This document shows positions 13,247 through 24,497 of a stretch of DNA of 64,000 nucleotides, piece by piece. The notes below the pieces were generated by a model. It saw only the letters and a program-made list of their open reading frames with translations. It was not told where the DNA came from and did no database searches. The stretch is from Tricholoma matsutake (Eukaryota; Basidiomycota; Agaricomycetes; Agaricales; Tricholomataceae). Where the stretch lies: the NCBI GenBank assembly GCA_026075535.2, contig AP026542.1, positions 4,836,001-4,900,000 of the forward strand. The letters run 5' to 3'. The position numbers and the translations under genes are program-made. The stretch's first letter is position 1, and each line of letters opens with the position of its first letter.

Positions 13247-14922
13247 TTAGTATGGGCTTTGAGGCCCAGCATTGACAGCGGCAAGCCTACTCTCGAGGTT
13301 CCTGTGAGGGAGAAGTCATTAGCGAGATTTAATAAAAACCTGTGGATATATTTTGCATGCCTGAGTGTCTCTTCCTTCGCCATCAGCTGCTGCCTCTTCT
13401 CGTTGATCTCGCGTTGCACCCTCAGTTCCACTTCGCGTAGCTATTGTGAAAGTATGATAATTGAGATAACAGTACAACGTGCGGACGAGTAAAAGATTAC
13501 CTTCTCTTCGTCCTTTCGAAGTTGTTCTTCCTTCAAGCGAACACTCTGGTTAGCTAGGTCCTCGGGAAGAACTTGTGAGAAACTAAAGGGCACGTTGTTA
13601 GCCATCTTATGAACGACATCCCAAAGTACGAACCGATTGTCCGTAACAGTCTTGGACAGCTTCTCAGTACGGTAAGTTTCATACAATACATCCTCAGTCA
13701 ATGACTTGAGGTCATTCAAGTGCGACCTGGAAAACATAAATGGTCGAAAAGCACACATGCAACGGAAACGCACCCAAGGATTGCACCACGGAGTCGAATG
13801 AAGTCCGAGTGGTCAGGATTGTCGACCTCTGCGATACCCCAAGGGTAGATCCTTGCGCGAACCGACTCTCCTTCGATTTCAACTTCTTCTTCCGAGCCAA
13901 TGACGGCGAAGGGCAGGAGAGCCTGGTAGCACGGTCAAAATAATGCTGCGTTGATAATGTAGGCCTAAAAAAGCTTACGCGTAGCTCCATATTGTCTCGA
14001 ATGGTCTCCGCATCGTCTTCTTCTTCGTCGTATGGGAAATTGTAGATTGGAATACCGTAATATTCGATGTCTTCCATTATCTACCGAGGGTCCGAGGTGA
14101 GTGGAACGTCTTCTTACGTAAAAAAGAAGACGAATAATTCCAACAATACACACCCTCTTTTTGAATGCTATAAGCTCGATGGGCGTGAGGGAGTCAGATC
14201 GACCAATGACTGGAATGACATTGACTCGGGGAGAAAGCCGGCGCATTAGCTCAATATCCATTTCCCTGAGGCTGAGATGCGAAAGTTAGTTAGAATTTAC
14301 AAAAATAAATGCAAATTCGATGGAATACGTACGAGTGGCCTGTAGGCGGAATAAAATATAATAATGCATGCACCCTGCTATCTCTGAAACGAGGATTACG
14401 TTTGATACGTGACTGCTCGGCCAGGATATCATCGTATTGACGTTCAAGGTAGGTCACAATCTCCTGGAAGCTGTGAAGGGTATCAACTGTGACTAACCAT
14501 TCCACGTAAACGAAAAATGGGACGAACGTGTGCTCGTTGTCAATGTTGTCGCCAAAGCCGGGGGTGTCAACCACGGTCAAGGAAATGCGAACGCCTTCCT
14601 CTTCAAGTTCTAAGCATTGGATAAGATCTCCGTCCAATAATCCATCACGACACCAATGAACAAACTCACCAGTGTTCACAGGTTTTATGGAGAGCACTGC
14701 TTCGACGTTTGCAGTCTCTGGACCGTCAATGACCTTATGAGCCAAAACCTCAGTGTTGCACAAGGTGTTCACGAAAGTGGTGCGTCCTGTGCCTGCGGCG
14801 CCTGAAAACATGCCATGTAAACTGTAAAGTCCCCTCGCAAATTGTAGATACGCACCAACCACCATAAGAGTGAACTGAATACCCTTGACTTTACTCCCCC
14901 TTCTCCTTCCTGCAATAGGCAT
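13247..14922 (-). CDS. CDC11: Septin, Cdc11/AspA type
   Basis: Septins form heteropolymers at septa, bud necks and hyphal branches. Visible parts: a polybasic GRRRGSKVKGIQFTLMVVG; a G1 loop reading GAAGTGRTT, with Arg in place of the usual P-loop Lys as in Cdc11-type septins; the G3 region VDTPGFGDNIDNE; the septin-specific YLERQYDDILAEQSRIKRNP; PPTGH; ELMRRLSPRVNVIPVIGRSD (G4 with Arg for Lys); YNFPYDEEEDDAE; and a C-terminal coiled coil (SVRLKEEQLRKDEEK, QREINEKRQQLMAKEE) ending at NAGPQSPY. The start is uncertain: Met at 14922 gives a short MPIAG start, but an upstream exon could supply more N-terminus, and an ATG lies at 15062. The last intron is unusual (see findings). Family assignment is secure; the Cdc11 subgroup is inferred from the G1 loop. 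Confidence 0.9.
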
Positions 14923-15703
14923 GTCGTGGTGGCCGAGAGCGTGATACAAAGAATTAACTGAAGAGTAGAGCAGTTCCACTGCAGTTCCCCGTTACTAGTT
15001 CCAGTTGTGATGGAGACTATTAAATAACGCCCTTTATCAGTGTGGTTTCTGGAGGATGGCATTAGATTATAATACTTACAAACACTTCTTACACTGGCAG
15101 GAGCTTATTCTCATCTCTGGGTTCTTTGTCACGGTGTACCCTGTTTGCAGCGTTGTCGAGGTCGAAAACTGAGCGCTGAGCCTTCACGCAACAGAATCAT
15201 GTACACACTTTGATGAATTCCCATCGCCATTTGCAATTGGGCTGTGATCGTGTTGTATGTTTTGATAGTGAGTACAGATTTTTCGTTGGCCTGTCCTTTG
15301 ACTTTAAGCTAAGACGTTTTGAGTAATTGGTGCAGTCGATATGATCCAGAGCTAACCCTCGGATTTCACGGAATATCAGGGCAGCTATATATGATATGAT
15401 ATAATGTGATATGATATGATTGGGTCGTGTGTCACCAAGCAAGTCACATTGGGACGAACAGGTCAGCTGAAATTTGTGTTGAAAATTATGGTTTCAACAA
15501 ATTGACTGAACTTAGGTGTTTTGGTTGGACCGAAACTAGCCAGGCCACCCTAAAAGTCCACAGAAATAGAAACAGTTTGTTGTTTCGGCAAAAGTTTTCG
15601 GTAAAAGTTTTCGATCGATCTGTTGTTCCCGATGTGTGTGTTTATTATATTCATATAAAGGAACCTCATGATATGAGATGCATAAAAAAAACTTTTCCTT
15701 GCA
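14923..15703. other. Divergent promoter region between septin and SDR genes
   Basis: About 780 bp between two divergent genes. It may hold an additional 5' exon of the septin gene near 14940-15062. The rest has no supportable gene. A short GATAT-type simple repeat lies inside. Confidence 0.5.
15386..15420. repeat. GATAT-type simple repeat
   Basis: A 35-bp AT-rich stretch built from repeated ATATGAT/GATAT units with small variations. It is a short microsatellite in the promoter region upstream of the SDR gene. No function is implied. Confidence 0.8.
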
Positions 15704-17099
15704 ATGACTGCTATACCTGATGACAAGCTCTTCGAACATGCCGACCGCCTCAAGGACAAGGTTGTCATAATAACTGGTTCGTAATTATAGCCTTCCAGGC
15801 CGGCCATACTCATGTGTGATCACCAGGTGCTGCGAACGGAATAGGAAAGGAAGCAGCGATGCGCTGTGCCTCATTCGGGTGAGCACTAAATTGGGTACAG
15901 GATCAGACCGTTTTAAAAGACCGTCTTGCACCACTACAAGCGCGAAAGTGGTCATCGGCGATATGGATGTTGTTGGTGCGCAAAAGACTGTGCAAGACAT
16001 CGAGAGTCTTGGCGGGTGAGACAGGGTAGCCTTCGTTCTACATGTCCTAGTTTCTGACGTATCCCTTCAGCCAAGCAATATCCCTCAAATGCGACGTCCG
16101 GAATTGGGAACATCAGGTAGCCATGTTTGACTTGGCCATGTCGCGTTTTGGTTCGGTGGACGTTGTCGTGAGTCCCCCCCCCACTTTTGTTTTACTCTGA
16201 CCCGCGCAATAGATCCCCAATGCTGGTGTAGGAGAACGAGGCACGTTTCTATCCGTGACTTTCGACAAAGGCAAACCCGTCAAACCCAATCTAAAGACCA
16301 TCGAAGTGAATCTTATTGGTGTTCTGTACAGTAGGTCATGTCTCCATCTATATACACATATTATTTATGCCAATTCCAGCCTCGCACTTGGCTATGCATT
16401 ATCTAACTGTCAACCGGACTGAGGGTTCACTTAAAGCACTTGTCCTACAAGGGTCTGTCGGTATGTCATACACACCTTCTCATGCATGATGTAAAAACCT
16501 AGGTATTGCGCAGCATCATGGGTCAGCGTACCGTTCGCACCTCTGTACGCTGCATCTAAGCACGCAGTACTCGGTCTGATGAGAACATTTGCCTCCGATT
16601 TGGAATCGCAGAACATACGGGTAGGAAGTGTCCATTCGTTCTTCGCTAGTCAGTCCAATTTCATGATTCAACCAATGTCACGTAACCTGCATTCCGCTTC
16701 AGATACGGGACTACTCCCACTTCCCTTGAAAGTCATCCTTGCCGGAATTCCACTCACCCCTGTCCCCCGCGTCGCAGGCGCTATCATTTATGCGGCCACT
16801 AATCCTGATCCTGCCATCAACGGTAGCGCGTGGACGTTAATGGATGATGGCCCAGTCTTCATGCTTCCGAAGGAGGAATTGAAGTTGGGAGTTTACAAGG
16901 TGATTGATGAACGCTACAATAGTCTGTACAAGTGTGTAAGGTCTTCTTGGGTGGAGTACTGCGACTCAATTGTTCTCCTCATTTATACAGATTCGGAAAA
17001 AAGGTCAGGCTCTATTCAATGATTTTTAACAAAGGGCTGGCGTATTTCTGGGCGATTCCACTGATGCTGGGAGTAATGATAATATATAAAGCGGTCTAG
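15704..17099 (+). CDS. Short-chain dehydrogenase/reductase with C-terminal hydrophobic tail
   Basis: A classical SDR, probably NAD(H)-dependent, resembling 15-hydroxyprostaglandin-dehydrogenase-like fungal proteins; substrate unknown. After MTAIPDDKLFEHADRLKDK comes the dinucleotide loop TGAANGIGKEAA (split by an intron at 15778-15826), the NAG motif (IPNAGVGERG), a QGSV segment where the catalytic Ser is expected, and YAASK with the catalytic Tyr and Lys. Further on are RVAGAIIYAAT and GSAWTLMDDG. At least eight introns. The last acceptor was chosen in the phase that continues NSLYK into FGKKVRLYS and a hydrophobic end (LAYFWAIPLMLGVMIIY) before KAV and the stop; other phases give shorter tails. 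If right, the enzyme is tail-anchored. It converges on ARL3, whose stop is 32 bp beyond. Confidence 0.85.
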
Positions 17100-17131
17100 C
17101 CAACAAGGAGGCCTTCATACCACACATGTAC

Positions 17132-18140
17132 TTACGATTTGCTGATATATTTCTGTGCCTCTCTAGAGGACGAAGAGTGAGCTCTAATCATCCAACAGAG
17201 AGTATGTGGGAACAACCTTCTGCTATTCTGCACACGAATGAACAACCAGTCAACAGCTGGCCTGACGCCCGTCCTTTTGTTGTTATGGAGTGATTAGTAT
17301 ATCTGCAGTGGTCGTAACGGAGCCACATCACCCTTCAAGCGCAGAAACGCCCATAACATCCAAACTCGCAATGCGCTCTCGCCTGGCAGACATCTCGTTA
17401 TCGCCCTCTGCATACCTCGTGTCCCGCCGAGCACTCTCCAGCTTCCTCTGATGCCAATCCTCATAGTCATGTCGTATCTCTTCTACGGAGAGGCTCATCG
17501 GCGAGTCCTGCTTGTTCGCGAGGAGCAGAAGGGGCACGTTCAGGATCTGGGGTGCGGAAAGGACCGAGTCTAGGTGCTTGCGCCAGGTAAGCCACACCGA
17601 GATGTCTAACGAAGTGACGAGGGTGGTAAATACATACCGAAAACCTCCCACCCTTCGCCAAGTCTCTCCCTGTCATCTGCGTCGATGACATATACGACAG
17701 CATGGCAGTCGTCGTAATATTTAGACCAGATATTCCGGATACCACGCTGGCCGCCTAGGTCCCAGAATTGGAGGATCGTGGACGGCAGTGTGATTTTTCC
17801 AGCTGAGTCCAATAAGTTTACGAGATTTCAGAGACTTGGGGACAAGCGTACTGTTCTGCCCGACGGTTGGACCTATCTTGTCTGGGGACAAACCTGGAGT
17901 GTCATTATACAGAGTCTTTATTTTCTCCAACAGTGTCTTCCGTGGAAGTTTAGATAGACCTTGATCTCAGAAGATATATGCACCTACCGTCTTCCCTGCC
18001 CCGTCCAGACCAATAATGATAACGGAAAACTCCTCCTTCCTACACAGGATGGTTTCAGTTTCTAATGCACACACATAAAGTAGCTGTTATACCACTCACC
18101 TGGTTAGATATTCATGCAAGCCTTTCAACAAATGATACAT
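17132..18140 (-). CDS. ARL3: ARF-like GTPase ARL3/ARFRP1
   Basis: Yeast Arl3 (human ARFRP1) recruits Arl1 and golgins to the trans-Golgi. The start MYHLLKGLHEYL lacks the Gly2 myristoylation site of ARFs; a Met plus bulky hydrophobic start is the NatC-acetylated type known for this family. Motifs: GLDGAGKT P-loop, IGPTVGQN switch I, FWDLGGQRGIRNIWSKYY switch II, VYVIDADDRERL, NKQD. A final intron (about 17276-17325) must be removed: reading through stops at 17328 just after SALEG, whereas splicing gives SALEGTGVRPAVDWLFIRVQ, which matches the family. I therefore set the stop at 17132; one more intron near the end is possible, so the last 20 residues are uncertain. Relative to relatives it has an insert after NKQD (residues rich in Arg/Glu). 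Head-to-head with VMA16, 96 bp between start codons. Confidence 0.9.
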
Positions 18141-18236
18141 GACATGGAAGTCTGAGCTCAAGTGCTCTCCGAGGGACCACAACGGCAAACAATCCCAATC
18201 CCGTCAACTTCAACCACCACCCCCAGTCAGTCGGTA
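18141..18236. promoter_or_regulatory. Short shared promoter of ARL3 and VMA16
   Basis: Only 96 bp separate the start codons of two divergent genes, so both 5' UTRs and promoters must overlap or lie inside the neighbour. No canonical TATA box is evident. Confidence 0.6.
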
Positions 18237-19249
18237 ATGGGGTATTACAGATCCTACTACACATATGGCCTCCCTACATTTCTCATAACTGTAATCGCTC
18301 TCTACCTACTCTTCACTGGTATGTAGGGCTTCTGACAATGTGACAACGTGCTTGTACTGACAGACGAGCAGACTCTGGAGAAGCATTCAACGTCGGACGG
18401 TTCCTTGAAGAGTCGAGTCCGTTTGCGTGGGCTGCGACTGGCGTTGGATTGTGTATCGGGCTAAGCGTGTTAGGTGCTGCATGGTGCGCGTGTGCTCTTG
18501 GTGCAAATGACGTGCCCGTCAACCAACCTACTTGACCATGCAGGGGAATATTTGTAACTGGCTCTTCAATTCTGGGCGGAGGCGTACGAGCGCCTCGTAT
18601 CACAACCAAAAATCTGATTAGGTATGCCCTGTTGATTTGCTTAAATGAGGTGTGTTTGAACATGAACATGTCTTCAGCATCATCTTCTGTGAAGTCGTAG
18701 CCATATACGGAGTCGTACGTTTGACCTTCGTTTTATCCTTTCACTGCATCATACGCACGTAGATTATTGGGATAGTATATTCTGCAAAGATCCGCCCCGT
18801 ACCCGACCACTTACTTTACACAAGCGACAACTACTTCACTGGTCCGTACCAGTATCGGATCGGTTCTCTTCTAGGTAAACTCACCGCCTCTCTCCCTGTC
18901 CAGGATTCGCCATCTTCTGGGGGGGCCTAACAGTCGGCGCTTGCAACCTCCTCTGCGGCGCCTGTGTCGGCATCACCGGTTCTACTGCAGCTATCGCTGA
19001 TGCTGCAGACCCCAACCTGTTCGTCAAGATTCTCATTGTGGAGGTGTTCGGGAGTATCTTGGGGCTGTTTGGTTTGATTGGTGCGTGTTTCGATGTTTTT
19101 TGGATCCATCTTCTGTTGGGAGCAATTCGGTCTGATAACCTGCGTCTGCAGTGGGGCTCCTGGTAGTTAGTGCAGCGAAGGATTTCTCGGGTGCCATTCC
19201 AGTGGCGACAGCAACTGCCAAGGCGGTCGTGTCTCCATTCGTACATTAA
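18237..19249 (+). CDS. VMA16: V-type proton ATPase proteolipid subunit c'' (Vma16)
   Basis: Subunit c'' is part of the rotating proteolipid ring in the Vo sector of the vacuolar proton pump. First exon 18237-18318 encodes [17 protein letters not shown] and the extra first helix typical of c''. The second exon begins at 18372 and reads [19 protein letters not shown]. Then come [51 protein letters not shown] with the proton-carrying Glu, [38 protein letters not shown] and [15 protein letters not shown]. Five transmembrane helices, as in yeast. The acceptor at 18371 rather than 18363 was chosen because only it keeps the conserved frame. The protein ends VSPFVH, a little beyond the family core. 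Identity is secure. Confidence 0.95.
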
Positions 19250-19394
19250 TAACTTATGTGTAGACCCAACCGACGAAAAAGCTTTCGATGAGATACCCCT
19301 CGTACTGTACTGTGATCTAAACAAGTACACATGCATCAAGCAAATTATCGAGTCTAAAACCTATAGTCCAACTAAATTAAGATCCGTAACATAA

Positions 19395-20924
19395 CTACTT
19401 CTTGCGCTCTTCAAACGGACTCTCAGCATATTCAAGATCGTCAGAATCACCTTCAGATGATGACCTCTGCACTTGATACGGGCTATCCCCAGCAGCTGAG
19501 TCCTGCGTCCGTAGCAGCGAAACAGGTCGTTTAGGCAAAAGTCCTAGTTTACCTGAAAAGACACAGCTTATATCAGATGGTATAATTAAGGCGATGGAAG
19601 GTAAAGGGTAGATAGTTTACCACCGTCGATAGGAGCTCCTTGTGGACGTGTAGGACTGTCTGTAGCTCCCGTCGCCGTACTAATACCAGGTGGAGGGGTG
19701 ATATCTGCTAGTCGATAGAGAGATCAAAAATGAGACATTCGCGTATCTTTCACAGTAGCTGAAGCCTTACCAGAAGAAGAATCAGGAGTCACATCGTATC
19801 CCTGAACGGCGGATGCGCGCGGGTGTGGCGGCAACACAATCGGCGGTGAGGGTGATCTGTCTGGTTGAGAAACCCAGTGTCCGTTAGGATCATAGTAAGC
19901 AGGCTGCATTTGGGGCGCTGGGTACGTCGTCCGCCGGACGGGGTATGGCTGGCTTCCTTGGGGGGCTGGCTGGTACTGGTTTCCGTTGTAGGGTCCCCAT
20001 GTAGGCTGAGTTCCTGCGTCCGAACCTTGAGCCGGTCTGTGATGATCATATCAATCAATAATATATTAATCAAGATTTGACAGAACGCACTTGGGCTGAT
20101 CAAACTCTTGGATCTTTGCTTTCACTTTTGAGAAGAGATTCCCAAAGGTCCTCTTCCCAGCTGTTAAATATGGACCATCAGGATGAGAAGTTGACGCGGA
20201 CATCGAAGCTTACATTCAGCGATCTTGCTGAACTGTTGCCCTACTGTATCTCCACCGCCGCCAGGAGCTGCTGCGCCCGGAGGCGGTTGCTGATCGGGTC
20301 GCTGGGATTGTCGCTGCTGATACTGCGCAGACTGTTGTGCTATCCAAGCCTGCTGCTGCCCCTCTTGGTCCTCGAGCATCAACTGTCGTGCAAATTCCTC
20401 GTCGAGCTCTGTTTGAGACTGGAAATAAAGAACGTCATGCGTCGGATTATTCACGTAGTAGCAAGCGCGACTGACGCGGGCTGGGGGCTCTTCCGGCCTC
20501 CTCTCGCTCTTATAGTTAGGGTCACTCATTCCAAGGAGAGCATCTATCGCTTGGTCCTGGTTACCCCCTACGGAGTCCAGAACGGATTGCCTGTTCATGC
20601 AAATCAGAAATGCAGTGCGGTGTTACCCTGCAACCTGGGTACGCACAATATCAAGTCGTCGTAATCGGGAAACATAGCTCGTAGAGCAACAACGCGCTGA
20701 TCGACGGGTGCTTCGCGCAGCTGTGATACAGGTGGCGCATCGACATTGACAGGATTCAACGTAGTGTCCGAAGGTGTCGACGTGGTACGTATTTCCGCTG
20801 CGGATGATGAAGTTGGCGTTCCAGATGTCGGAAATGTAGCATCTTCCGTAGATTTAGTGGAAGTAAGATTAAGATGGTCCAAAGACCCATTAGGTGGGCT
20901 CATGGGAGCTGTGGTATCGGACAT
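19395..20924 (-). CDS. CUE-domain ubiquitin-binding protein (Cue5-like)
   Basis: Starts MSDTTAPMSPPNG; an in-frame upstream Met codon is absent, so 20924 is preferred. After a Ser/Thr/Pro-rich N-terminus comes a CUE domain: VVALRAMFPDYDDL, spliced to VLDSVGGNQDQAIDALLGM, with the MFP and di-leucine motifs that contact ubiquitin. Next are QTELDEEFARQLMLEDQEGQ and a Gln-rich stretch, then TFGNLFSKVKAKIQEFDQPK, and a long Pro/Gly/Tyr/Gln-rich disordered tail ending FEERKK. In yeast, Cue5 is a ubiquitin-Atg8 adaptor for clearing aggregates; the domain order here fits that type, but I did not pick a clear Atg8-interacting motif, so the specific role is inference. It converges on VMA16 with 145 bp between stops. 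Confidence 0.85.
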
Positions 20925-21299
20925 GGTGGTTGTGGTGAAAGTCGTGAAACCTGACAAACATACAGCCGCAGTTGCTTATTAGTACTTGCATCACCTGCAC
21001 TGCACGCCGATGGCCCTACTCCGTCAAAGTTGCGAACATAGCTACGATAAGTCAAGTTGTCGTGTTTATCATTGACGTATTGTGATCATGCACTCAAATT
21101 TCAATGAATGGTTCCCGCAAAATGCATCGGATATGAATAGGATAAAAATATCAAATAGGCAAGGAGTCAGAACTACGTTGCATGCATCATGGGGCATGAG
21201 GTATGTATACAAGTTATATTTCTAGACGACTCTCTACAATCAAAATAAGTAAATGAAGAGAAGGAAGCCCTGAGAACAAACAGAAAACATACGTTCGGA
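20925..21299. other. Intergenic, CUE promoter and bZIP 3' UTR
   Basis: A 375-bp spacer between two minus-strand genes. AT-rich toward 21120-21260. No gene, repeat or RNA is visible. Confidence 0.6.
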
Positions 21300-22205
21300 T
21301 CATACATTGTCCACCTCTTCTCTTGTTCTTTTATTTCCACTCGCTGCGGGCTGAGAAGCAGCTCCCGTCACACCAACCACCAATCCTTTCAACCATCCGT
21401 TCTCCCTTCTCAGTCCCTCACATTCTCTCTCAAGCTCACTGACTCTGCTTTCCAGCTCCTTGGCCCTGCCCTCCAGGGCAGCTTCCCGCTCTTTCTTCTT
21501 CAACCTGAAACGGGCACTTGCAGCTGTGTTTCGTCTGCGCTTGTCCTCAGCGGCCGAGACGGGGGTAGAAGTAACGCCATTCGAAGACTCATCCAGATAG
21601 CTATCTGGAGAGCCGAGAGCAGAGAGGGAGGATTTACGTGTGCGTACACGTTTGGCGGCGGGATACGACTCTTCAGTGGAGTGAGCATTCCTTTCCAAAC
21701 TTTGTGATTTTGGATCAGCAAATGAAGCGCTTTGTGCAGAGTGAACAGCGAGAAGCTGTGCGAGGGAAGGGGTGATAACCGTTGGTTGCTGTGGATTGGG
21801 AACTGGGTTGTGGGTGAATGGATCGATGCCGAAACCAGAAAGAAATGCGTTGAGGTCGAAAGGCTGCTGTTGGTGTATAGAAAGGTTTTGGGAGGACAAG
21901 TTACTGCCCAAGCTAGTGCCGGTTACGACATTAATGTGCCCATCGTGGATAGCGGAATCACCACTGGATTGGTTGACCCGCGACTTGTTTTCATCATCCT
22001 CTTCAGACCTAGGGTTCCTGCCGTACTTTTCTTCGTTGATTTTAGGGCTCACGGGGGAATCATCGGATTCAAAAGCAAGGTGTGTCCATAAGTCCAACTG
22101 AGCGGTCAACTCTGGATATGACTGTCCTGCAAGCAAGTCGTGTGAATCTGAGTGAGAAGGAGGTGGATGGACGACGTTGAGGCCTTGTAGATTGCTGGGA
22201 GTCAT
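21300..22205 (-). CDS. bZIP transcription factor of the Cys3/MetR type
   Basis: An intronless 301-residue protein. The DNA-binding basic region is RRRNTAASARFRLKKKERE, near residue 225, followed by a leucine zipper (Leu heptads through ELESRVSELERECEGLRREN) and an ending TREEVDNV. The NTAASARFR signature differs from Gcn4-like NTEAARRSR and is the one I know from Neurospora Cys3 and Aspergillus MetR, activators of sulfur assimilation. The N-terminal half is acidic and Ser/Pro-rich, as in an activation domain. The start MTPSNLQGLNVVH was preferred; the frame stays open another 35 codons upstream without a convincing Met. Family is clear; the sulfur role is inferred from the signature only. The 1.2 kb upstream region is long, as is common for regulators. 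Confidence 0.88.
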   Translation of the reverse strand: MTPSNLQGLNVVHPPPSHSDSHDLLAGQSYPELTAQLDLWTHLAFESDDSPVSPKINEEKYGRNPRSEEDDENKSRVNQSSGDSAIHDGHINVVTGTSLGSNLSSQNLSIHQQQPFDLNAFLSGFGIDPFTHNPVPNPQQPTVITPSLAQLLAVHSAQSASFADPKSQSLERNAHSTEESYPAAKRVRTRKSSLSALGSPDSYLDESSNGVTSTPVSAAEDKRRRNTAASARFRLKKKEREAALEGRAKELESRVSELERECEGLRRENGWLKGLVVGVTGAASQPAASGNKRTREEVDNV

Positions 22206-23406
22206 GAGCTGACGATGACAGAGTCGGGAAAGAGTTATAAAACGGAGTTTGACCACAGTTCCCTCCGGTCCGGCCCTGTTGCTCTCGTTTCTTAATTTCG
22301 AATTTGGCAAATTTTCTCTGAGGCAAATGACTCAATCAGGAAGTGATTATCTGCATATTTCTATGCAAAACATAACAGGATTCCGCCTGCAGCCGCCTGC
22401 AATCCAGACACTGTAGCCGTCTTTGCCAGATCTTTGTCTGATGAAATCCGAATGATAAGCAAAGCGCCAAAACCTCGTGACCTGATTGCTGAATCATCCG
22501 CTGCACGGGATCTGTTATCCACGTTCGTCCATTTAGGCGTGTAAGATCAACAACCCTTCTTAATGGGAAGCAGAAGGTCGTTATCTACATTAGACTTCCC
22601 AGTTGGTCGTTTGGCAGTTGCTAACATGATGCTGCAAGCTCCGGCAAGATAACAAGTAACTACTCATTGGCGACGAGCAAATACCATGGTTCGGATGACA
22701 AAAGTTCGCCGTCCTTCAGATTGTCGTGTCGACGTCGCCCCCTGTTTTCGTACACGTTGAATGTCAATTCATGTGAAGATCAAGTGATCCAAGCCAACCG
22801 AGTAGGTGTGAGAGCCGATCTGTCGGCAGACTATTGCTAGCCTTATGGGCTCTCGCTTCCAATTCCATCTACTTCGCTTGAGACGACAACGAAGCAAACG
22901 CGAATATAATGATAGGCTATAATAGGGTGGCAACTCGGGCCTGCCAAACGACGTCAGCCAGTTTCTTTTAAAGTTCAGCATCATCCAAGGGGTCACTCGG
23001 CCTCCAGCCTGAGAGAGGTTATCCCTTGTATGTTCCTAATTCTATTTCTGTACTCGCACATTCATGTTCACAATTGTTCAAATACAAGTTCCTCACTACA
23101 TTGGGACATGACGTTGCGGGAAATAGATAGCGGATTCATCAGGAGAATCCTCCCAGAACTATCATATTCGCAAAGTGGCCTACACATGGTTGTCTTCTCG
23201 TGAGGACGTCTCATGCTCGAGCACACGCCAGGCCTAGAACTCTTGAACTGTGAGGGTCCTGTGGGAAGGCCTTCAGTGAGACATATATTCATACCGAGGA
23301 TGCAGTCGCGAATTTGTATTAGGAATTGCTTTGTAAGCACTTACGTCGAATTCCGAATTTCGATCATGTCAGCACCGATCGCGACTCGTAGTTGCATAAA
23401 ACCGCC
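22206..23406. other. Divergent 1.2 kb region between bZIP and CWC24
   Basis: This region holds the promoters of the bZIP gene (leftward) and CWC24 (rightward). Small frames on both strands have no recognisable content. No repeat of note. Confidence 0.55.
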
Positions 23407-24497
23407 ATGACTGCCGCGGAAGATATCAAAGTTCCATTCTTTAAAAAGGGCAAATCTCGACCAACAACTAGTAGAAAGCGGTCCCCTTCACCCTCCAATA
23501 AAATTGTGCAAGCTACTTCCAAATCCGAAGTGGTTCTTCCAACTAGGAAGGCGGGTGGAAATCTACTTAGCGCTGGGACGAAGCGCACTGTGACTCAACG
23601 AGAGGGTCACGATGATTCAGATGCTCCTGAGAAAGAAGGCCCTGACGTTAAATGGACCTCGTCGGGATCGCACGCCAATGCTGCTCTGGAAATTATAGCT
23701 GGGGACGAGATAGAGGAGTTAATGGCGAAGAGACGCAAGAAGGAAGGGAATGAAGGGGAGACTGAAGAGTTTCTGGATGATGGGCTCTATCGGGGTCAGG
23801 GTGCATACCGAAGTCATTTGAAAAAGAATAAAGAGATTCCGAAAGCAATGCGAGTTGGGCCACAGAAGAGCACTAGTACAATTCGGACCGTCACCATTGT
23901 TGATTATCAACCAGATGTATGCAAAGATTATAAAGGTAAGTTGATATTAATGATCTCCGAGCACCACACTGACGGCTCGCAGAAACCGGTTACTGCGGGT
24001 TTGGTGACACCTGTAAATTTTTGCACGACCGTGGCACATGTATGTGATCATTTTCATTTCTAGATGATGTTGCTCACTCCATTCCATTCTCAATCGCGAC
24101 CACAGATCTTGCCGGCTGGCAGCTTGACAAGTTGGCCGAAACTGCCAAGAAGGATGTTAACGAGGAGCCCGACTCCGACTCTGATGACGAAGACGTTCCC
24201 TTCGCTTGTCTCATCTGTCGCAAGCACTACACCGAACCAGTCGTCACAAGGTGTGGCCATTATTACTGCTCTTCGTGCGCTATCAAGCGCTATGCGAAAA
24301 CGCCAAAATGCTTGGCATGCGGTGCACCAACTGGCGGTATATTCAACAGGGCTGACAAGATTATCGAGAAAATAAACAAGAAGCGAAAGGATAAAGAAGA
24401 CAAGGAGGCCGCCGACGAACTGGAGGCAGCTCCAGACATCGAGATCGAGGGACTAGACAAGGATATGGCCGCCGACTCTGACTCGTCTGATCAGTAG
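23407..24497 (+). CDS. CWC24: Pre-mRNA splicing factor CWC24 (RNF113-like; CCCH finger plus RING)
   Basis: Cwc24 binds the 5' splice site in the activated spliceosome. Three exons with introns about 23935-23982 and 24041-24107. The N-terminal half is Lys/Glu-rich with FFKKGKSR and a conserved GAYRSHLKKNKE. A CCCH zinc finger follows ([27 protein letters not shown]), then LAGWQLDKL, and a C3HC4-type RING: CLICRKHY, CGHYYCSSC, CLAC. It ends in an acidic tail. Both zinc domains are complete and in the usual order, and length is normal. The start is the first ATG in frame, at 23407, after an upstream in-frame stretch lacking ATG. Identity is secure. Confidence 0.95.
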
